Under the pieces are notes generated by a model that had not been told where the DNA came from, searched no databases, and saw nothing but the letters and a program-made list of their open reading frames with translations. Both the position numbers and the translations under genes were made by a program. DNA of 64,000 nt from Mytilisepta virgata (Eukaryota; Mollusca; Bivalvia; Mytilida; Mytilidae), in contig CM051519.1 of the NCBI GenBank assembly GCA_028015205.1, forward strand, positions 45,674,979-45,738,978, read 5' to 3'. Within the stretch, counting starts at the first letter, position 1, and each line of letters opens with the position of its first letter. Below are positions 57,055 to 64,000 of the stretch, in pieces.

Positions 57055-58118
57055 CTGGCAGAAACAAGAATTGCCCATGGCGGCCATGTTTGTCGCATGA
57101 TCTGGACAAAATGAGAAAACTTTGTAAAAAACCTCCCACATACTTCTTCGTTTCATTTGGCCAAGCAGTTTCAGAGAAGAAGATTTTTTTTATATCAGCC
57201 TATCAGAAACAAGAATTGTCCACGGCAGCCATGCTTGTCGTCAAATCAGGATGAAAAAAAATTAATTTCATAAAAGACTCTCCATAGATGCTTCCTATTT
57301 GGCTGACAGTTTTGGCCAAGTAGTTCCAGAAAATTGATTTTTTTCAATCAATCAACAAGAATTGCCCATGACGGCCATGTTTGTTGCCCGATCCTGACGA
57401 AATGAGGAAACTTTGTAAAGACCCTCCGATAGATGTTTCCTGTCAAGTGTCGTTCCATTTGGCCAAGCGACTTCAGAGGAGAAGATTGTTTTATATCAGC
57501 CAATCAAATAAAAGAACTGCCCATGGCGTCCATATCTGTAGTTCAATCGGGTTGAAACGAGGGATGTTTATAAAGGACCTCCCATATAGGCTTCTTGTCA
57601 AGTTTGGTTCCATTTGGCCCCATGATTTCAGAGGAGAAATTTTTTATTATATCAGCCAATCGGAAACAAGAACTACCCATGCTGGCCATATACGTAGTCC
57701 GATCGGGACAAAATGAGGAAACTTTGTACAGAACCTCCCATAGATGCTTCCTGTCAGGTTTCATTCTATTTGACCAAGCAGTTCCAGATAGAAAAAAAAT
57801 TTAATCAACCAATGAGAAACAAGAATATCCCGTGACGACCATGTTTGTTGCTCCATCTGGACTATATTAGGACACTTTGTAAACACTTCCTGCCAAGTTT
57901 AGTTCCATTTGGCCAAGCGATTTCAGAGGAGAAGATTTGTTTATATCAGCCAATCAGAAACAAGAACTGCCCATTGCGGCTAAAGTTGTAGTCCGATCCC
58001 CCCCATATATGCTTCCTGTAAAGTTTGTTCCATTTGGCCTAGCAGTTTCAGAGGAGAAGATTTTTGAAAACTCAGCCAATCAGAAACAAAAATTGCCCAT
58101 AGGCATTATAACAACATA
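57055..58118. repeat. Pearl-like array, about 150-bp units, minus orientation
   Basis: About eight units with 'cagaaacaagaattgcccat' (57059, 57204, 57353, 57510, 57661, 57812, 57955, 58080). This is the reverse complement of the core at 53884-55065. Confidence 0.85.
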
Positions 58119-58119
58119 T

Positions 58120-59230
58120 GGGACATTGTCCTCAGTTCTAAAAATTATGATAATCAAATTCTTTTTCGTAATCTTAGGTTAATTAAAAAAAGGTTAATGC
58201 TGTTGTGTTTTCCGTGGGCTGACACGTGTATTACATCCAAATCAATGAACTTAAATAAATCTTCTGCAACAACGTTAACATGAAAAACTCCCAACAAAAT
58301 TCTGCTTTTAGGGCCACTTTTACTCTCTTACCTCAAATTATAAAAAATGTTTAGATTTATACTCTACAGGCAAAAAACTGACAGGATATATAATAATGTT
58401 CAGTTGAATACAACTTGAACAATGTAAATGAAAAAAAAATCCAAAAAATCAAGGTATGAATGGAATGAAAACGGTATTGCTTTTCAGTGGTCGTATATGT
58501 TTAATATTTGTTTAACATAACAGGTGTTACTCTAACGCATTATAGATGAAAATTAAATTAAAAACTTGTTTGGTGGTGTCCCAACACACGTTCATGTCGT
58601 TAAATCAGCGTTAACGAAACCTTAACGAATCACAGTCAAATATTTATATTTATAATAAGTTTTTAAAAACACTTCGGAAATTAAACATATGATATTAAGA
58701 TTCACGTGTATTTATTACAAAAAACAAAAACCATTAAAAAAATAAAACGTGACTAATTTAACGCTACATGACGTATATAACCAAACAACAGGAAACTTCA
58801 ACAATGACATACCGAAACAGACAAAACCCCGGACAAAAATCAAATAACATAGCACAAAACACAAACATAAACACAAAACAGAGTCAAAATTGTTCGACTT
58901 GGTACAGGCAACAGTGGTGTGATTAAAACGGTTTTATGGGTACCCACACCTGCACCGGACACTCTGGTATATAAATCATACTATAAAAACCAATACAGTA
59001 AGATTAACAACGAGGTGGCCGCTTGTTAGAACTAAAAAAATGATTGGACGATACATAATTTAGATAGGAGGGTCAGAATGTGCTCGTTTTAACTGTAAAA
59101 CTAGAAAAGGTTGCTGGTCGGATACTATCGCTCTATTAAACGAAAAAGTCAGAAATAACACTCCCATAAAGGGCTAATTGTTATCTCGTAATAGAGTTAA
59201 ATAGAAATTTGCAGTTTTCTTGATAGGCCA
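58120..59230. other. No gene; dispersed mussel-type repeat
   Basis: From about 58780, 'aggaaacttcaacaatgaca', 'cttggtacaggcaacagtgg' and similar strings suggest a dispersed repeat related in style to the 61200-61560 stretch. Nothing coding was seen. Confidence 0.4.
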
Positions 59231-59241
59231 GTATAAATTTA

Positions 59242-60960
59242 GGCCGTGTTTGATTACAAAGAATCCGGAACAGGGTTTGAAAACCAACACGTTATTTTAA
59301 AAGAAACCAAAACCGGATTTTCTCGGATTCAAGAAACGATGAAACCTGCCCTGAAACAAGATTTATCGGATTCAAGATGGCGACGAACTCGCCCTCCACC
59401 AGCTAAGAAACTGAATCGTTCGTACAGTCTGATTATATTCATGATAAATGTCTTTCTAAAAATATGTTATTAAAAAAAGAACTTTACATAATTCTATTGC
59501 ATATACGGGTGCATTTTAATGGTCCTCTGTTTCGGTCAACAGGTCAACGTGCGAACTTGATGAAATTTTCGAGATTTATTAATTGGGATATTAACTTTTA
59601 TGAAGGCCATAACTGTATTATTATACTGAACTGAAAATAAAGATATAATTATTAAATCAGAATATGGTTCTTTTCCTGATGTGCACAGAGTCTTTTTGTA
59701 GACGAATATATTCTAAATAAGTCTAAATCTACAAGACAATTTTGTATCCGCCGCCATTTCTACCCAACGACAAGTTGTTATTTGAAAAGACATGCAATTT
59801 GCCGACAAAGGAGTTATTTTATTTACGCGCTCGTTCGCATTTTGTCTTTATTTTGCCTACACGCAGTTTCCCGAGGGAAATAAGGGGTTATTTTTACGAC
59901 GTGCATTTTCCCTTACAGTTATTCTGCCTACGCGCAGTTACCCGCGGGAAAGAGGGGTTAATTTTATTTGTGCTGGTTATTTTATTAGTGGTTACTATAG
60001 TAAAGTATATAATAAGATATTTGTGTGTACGGTTTAGATACATTATTGTTTCGTTGGATTTTTTTTTCAATACAGAATGGCTTTGGTTTTGTTGATTTTT
60101 TAATACAATCCTGTCTTGTCCTATAGTATGGAGGACATATTCATTTTCATCGTGTTTTTTTTTAGTTATTGCCAAGCTCAGTTTTTCATTTTCAAAATTA
60201 CCCCCCCCCCCCCCCCCCCCCCCCCGAGAATATCAAATGGTCTTCCACTAAAAAGCTAAATGGACAAAACTACCGACGGTTGCTGTTAATGTGTATTCGT
60301 TGTTTATAACATCATTCGACAGAAAATGTGCAGAATGAAGCAGCGATTTTATTAATTTGATAACGTACCTTCGGCCACTTGATAACGTCCTGTAACTGAC
60401 AATGTAGTGCACTTAGAAAATTGTTTCGGCAGTTTACTACTGAATATTCTGAAATATTAAATTTGTCCGCAATCCGTCTAATTGTTTCCTGACATCCCAT
60501 ATAATACAATCCAACAAGGATGGGTTTTTCAGCGGACACAGACTTTTTACCTCCGCCACGAGGGTGTTTTTTTTTACAACATTGTCACCAATCATGCACA
60601 CAAGTTCTTTAAACAGTGATCTGCTAACACGGACACAGATCTGAAGTCATCTATATTATAGAAAGGTAGCACATTTTCAAAAGAACCTTCAATACGTGGT
60701 TTTTTGTCCCTCTTTGTTTTTCCAGCAGCAATAAAATTAATCATTGGTATAAAATTTAAATCATCATCGAAAAGAAAATCAAGAACTGGATAACTTGTAA
60801 TATCCATGTTCATTAATTTGATTTAGAATATTCTTTGGTGTCCAAATGAAACTTCTTTAACAAAACCGGTATTTAGTTTTAGCGTTTGATTTCATTTGTA
60901 AGTTTTTGAAAAAACCGGATTATGAAACCGTATCTGGTTCGCTTGTAATCAAACACGACC
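59242..60960 (-). mobile_element. PIF/Harbinger DNA transposon, defective
   Basis: Inverted termini GGCCGTGTTTGATTACA and (right, mirrored) GGTCGTGTTTGATTACA lie between 3-bp TTA duplications (59239-59241, 60961-60963), exactly the PIF/Harbinger signature; 1719 bp. A transposase N-terminus on the minus strand (60813-60312) confirms the superfamily. No DDE catalytic domain is present. The inside also has two copies of a palindromic motif ('gcagttacccgcgggaaag' near 59935, a sister near 59865) and a C25 run at 60201-60225. Confidence 0.93.
60312..60813 (-). pseudogene. Harbinger transposase (HARBI1-like) N-terminal remnant
   Basis: The frame starts MNMDITSYPVLDF and contains KPRIEGSFENVLPFYNIDDF, the N-terminal landmark of HARBI1-like transposases. 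A frame change follows after DDFRSV and another at an A9 run near 60555-60563. The next piece (60539-60312) reads SAEKPILVGLYYMGCQETIR, RIADKFNISEYSV and VIKWPK, the helix-turn-helix block, and then meets a donor-like AAG|gtacgt. The DDE nuclease domain that should follow is not found within the element. It cannot encode a working transposase as it stands. Confidence 0.88.
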
Positions 60961-61199
60961 TTAAATTCTTCAAGTAAATGAGAGAAAGAACATTTTGTAA
61001 AGAAGTACAAAAATTTCATGTTTATAGCCCTTACTGCGAAAGGAACTGAAGTAACTACCAAGTTTTTGTGGGTTATTGACGAAGGTCGTGATGAATTATC
61101 TTCAGTAACAAGAACTAAACTATACAAAGCATGAAAAATCAAATATGAAATAAAAATGAACTACAGAAAACTGTGATCTGGTCAATAATTGTTTTCTTA

Positions 61200-61560
61200 T
61201 TTAACATACATAGAATAAGGATTGAAAACGGGGAATATGTCAAAGAAACAACACCCAACCATAGGGCAGAAAATAACTCAAGGCTACCAATGGATCTTCA
61301 ACGCAGCGACAAAATCCCGCCCCTAAACAATAATGCATATACTAGTTCAGCGAAATGGACGGCACACTAAACTCCGAAACATACAGATGAACCAAAATTT
61401 AAAAAACATACAAGACTAACAAAAATAGAGGTTCCTTACTTGGGACAGGCCCAAAAATGCGGCGGGGTTAAACATGTTTTGTGAGATGTCAACCATCTCC
61501 CTATACCTCTAGCAAATGTGGAATAAACAAACACACAGCGATACACGCATTAAAACTCAA
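61200..61560. repeat. Dispersed mussel-type repeat
   Basis: 'gaaaacggggaatatgtcaa', 'aatgcggcggggttaaacat' and 'caaccatctccctatacctc' are strings I associate with a high-copy mussel repeat; a fragment recurs near 13972. The attribution is from memory. Confidence 0.55.
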
Positions 61561-63405
61561 TTCAAAAGATGTCGAGTCCGATGTTAAAAAAGGTAAAAGA
61601 AGAAACTAAGCAAAATGACAATGATCAATATATATTAACAAACGACTACTACAGAGGATACACACATGACAAGTTTTACATAGCTTTAAAATTATGGACA
61701 TAAAGATGAAAACAAGATATTTTGGACATTACTTGGTTATAAAGAAATAATCTTTGTTTTATGCTGTACAGCAAACAACATAATTTGTCAGGAAAAAGAG
61801 GCTATTTTCGTCGATTTCATAATTTTTGAAAATTCCGACTTTTTGCAGGATACGTTTGGATTGAATCACGAAGACTAAAGGTCTCACTGGCTATTCATAT
61901 AAATTTTGGATCGTTCGGCCCTTTTTTCCGGCTTTGACGGAAACCGAGAAATGGGGGACCGGGATTTCTCAAATTTGCAACATTTTACGTAAACCGTCAA
62001 AACAAGGTACATTTTTGGAATGGTGAAGTCCAATAGTATATAATTGTGTGAAAATTTTAGGGGTTTCAGAATGTATTCTTATAAGTCAGGGGGATAACTA
62101 ACAGATATACTGTAAATTCCTAAATACGAAAAGTTGCCTTAAAACTACGCATTGAGCTTCATCAAACCATTCAACAAAGTTTCGGTTTGGTAAATTTAAG
62201 CGTTAGAAAAAATAGAAGAACAGTTATTTTTTTTACCAGAGGCAAAATAACTTTAATTTTACATGGCCCAGACTAGCAGGCTTAATGTCGGAAACATAAC
62301 ATATACCAGATATCTTCCCGATATCTTGAAAACTCTGTTGGTACGGTTGAAGGAATGATAATAATAATACAAATAATAATGATAATAATCAGAAGCATAA
62401 CAATAATAGATCTTCGCCTGGATATAGTAATTTTAAAAGTAAAATATGCATCCAGTGGTTGGAAAAAAATCGCGGGAGAACAATTTCTATTTTTATTTTC
62501 TTGAAAAAAAAATGAAGAATTTGGGATAAATTTTCAGCATAACTTTGAAAATGAATTGGCATAGAAAAATTTCTTAAAATTTACACCGTCAAAAAATCAG
62601 AGCGGCCCGCGAAATCCAAAGAACTAAAGATCAATTTGGTGTGGCCTTATCTGTGAGGGAATCCAACATCTGAACATTGTCTATTTTCTATTCTGTAAAA
62701 TTTGGAGCTAAGGCACCAATATTTCGGAACAAATATGTTACCCGATTACTCGCTATGTTTATAACGATGTTTCTATGTCACGATAGCGTTTTTTTTAATC
62801 TGCGTCAAACAGGCGTTTATCATAACGTAATTGGTGTTTGCACATAACGTACCCGGTGAACTGACAAAACATATTGAACGTAAACCGAAAGTACCAATTG
62901 ATAGGCATAACAAATATAGGAAACACCATATCATTTATAATTTGATACAGAAGATACATATGTATAAACACAACATAAAGCCATTTAAACTTTTCATAGA
63001 ACAAAACGGTAATCAGACCAGACGTTTAGAACATTCGACATACCAGATAACAAATCTATTTGAGACAGGACGCAATTATCAATCATAATAACGACAGGAA
63101 GAATAGACAAAACATAGAAGAACGGTGACAGAACGTAAAGGTGTTTGATCATAAAGTATTTAGGTATTCACAGAATGTACAGTAATTACAACATAATGTA
63201 ATGTATATTACACACAACAAAGATTAGCAATGACATACAACTGATTGACAAAACAAATATATATTTGACATAACACAGAGACGAAGTGTCAGGAAATATA
63301 GGCACTTGCACATAATATAAAGTAGAAATGAGAGGACGTAAAGACAAAGTGACAAAACACATTAAATATCTAAACTACAAGACAGTTACGGCGTTCCATA
63401 CTATT
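61560..63405. other. No gene; fragment of Harbinger-type MITE end
   Basis: Near 62600-62647, 'aaatccaaagaactaaagat' and 'tttggtgtggcc' match the right end of the MITE at 34063-34391, with TTA after it. Otherwise nothing recognised. Confidence 0.45.
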
Positions 63406-63417
63406 GCACTATTTGGA

Positions 63418-63773
63418 TGGATGGATGAATTATTGTTTAACGTCCAGTGGCAACCAGGTGCATATCAGGACGAGAACATGTTGATATGATAATGAATATG
63501 ATCCCTGCTTTATACTACACCGACACGCTGAGTCGGATTTTTAAAGTGCTAGCTCACGAGGTAACTGTCCGCAGGAAGACATATCACCTCACTCGGACAC
63601 ATTATACTGACTCCGAGCCGACCAGTCTTTGCTCTTACTCCTAGATGCCGCTTGCTTGGCGGAGAAGCAGCAAATACCAATTTTAATGTCTTTGGTTTGA
63701 CCCGGCCGGGGATCGAACCCGCGACCTTCCGCACTCGTGGCGAGCACGCTAAAACGAGACCACCGAGGCGGTT
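63418..63773 (-). mobile_element. tRNA-derived SINE with target-site duplication
   Basis: On the minus strand: a head 'accgcctcggtggtctcg', the B box 'gggttcgatcccc', a body with 'agtcagtataatgtgtccga', and a tail 'acaataattcatccatcc'. The 11-bp CACTATTTGGA flanks it (63407-63417 and 63774-63784), as expected of LINE-mobilised SINEs. The build is similar to V-SINE/RUDI elements of molluscs; the family name is inference. Confidence 0.85.
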
Positions 63774-64000
63774 CACTATTTGGAATTCAGATCTGTATAC
63801 ATGTACAATTTAATGATCAGAAGCATTTCATTCAAGATTATTGTAAAGCAGTAGTTCTTTAAAAATGACGACTTTTATTTTTGTATGTGGTTATTCAATA
63901 AAAAATGTATTTAAAGTAACCAACGTTAATTTCACTTTCTGTTGAAATGTTTACGTTTTAAATGGATTTTCATATGGGAAAAAAATCTGATATCTATTTT

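Noticed and set aside
57381..58182. Peptide frames with repeated 'ISANQKQELP'
   Set aside because: They are translations of the inverted 150-bp repeat array, not a protein repeat family.

Overview
The window is nuclear DNA of an animal, most likely a bivalve mollusc close to the marine mussels. It is AT-rich. Genes have short exons with GT-AG splice sites and long introns. The intergenic and intronic DNA is full of repeat classes described from bivalves: pearl-like elements (tandem core units of about 150-170 bp with an ACRG-type microsatellite arm), tRNA-derived SINEs and many small inverted-repeat DNA transposons. The mussel assignment is inference from repeat style; no database search was run.

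Two protein-coding genes can be supported. The first is the checkpoint clamp-loader gene RAD17 on the minus strand, from a start codon at 40047 down to at least 8567. I could assemble 16 coding exons in phase (about 616 codons) covering the N-terminal region, the AAA+ ATPase core with Walker A and B, the sensor-2 region and most of the C-terminal helical domain. The final exon, with the stop codon, was not found. The second is a class A G protein-coupled receptor on the plus strand. Its main exon (51439-52578) holds all seven membrane segments and the stop codon, and a three-codon first exon is proposed at 45383. The two genes point away from each other.

Layout: 1-8.5 kb, pearl-like arrays, SINEs and two foldback palindromes; 8.5-40.05 kb, RAD17 exons with introns carrying a decayed LINE (35.7-38.6 kb), a hAT-type element, Harbinger-type and Tigger-type MITEs, and several tandem arrays; 40.1-45.4 kb, the divergent intergenic region with a MITE about 100 bp upstream of the RAD17 start and a large tandem array; 45.4-52.6 kb, the GPCR with its putative 6 kb intron; 52.6-64 kb, gene-free, with two inverted pearl-like arrays, a PIF/Harbinger element with a broken transposase, mussel-type interspersed repeats and a SINE with target-site duplication.

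The strongest structural observations are mobile-element insertions whose boundaries can be read to the base from their target-site duplications. They include two members of one hAT-like family (635 bp and 100 bp) flanking the GPCR exon and a complete Harbinger insertion. I found no sign of an unknown enzymatic or defence system.
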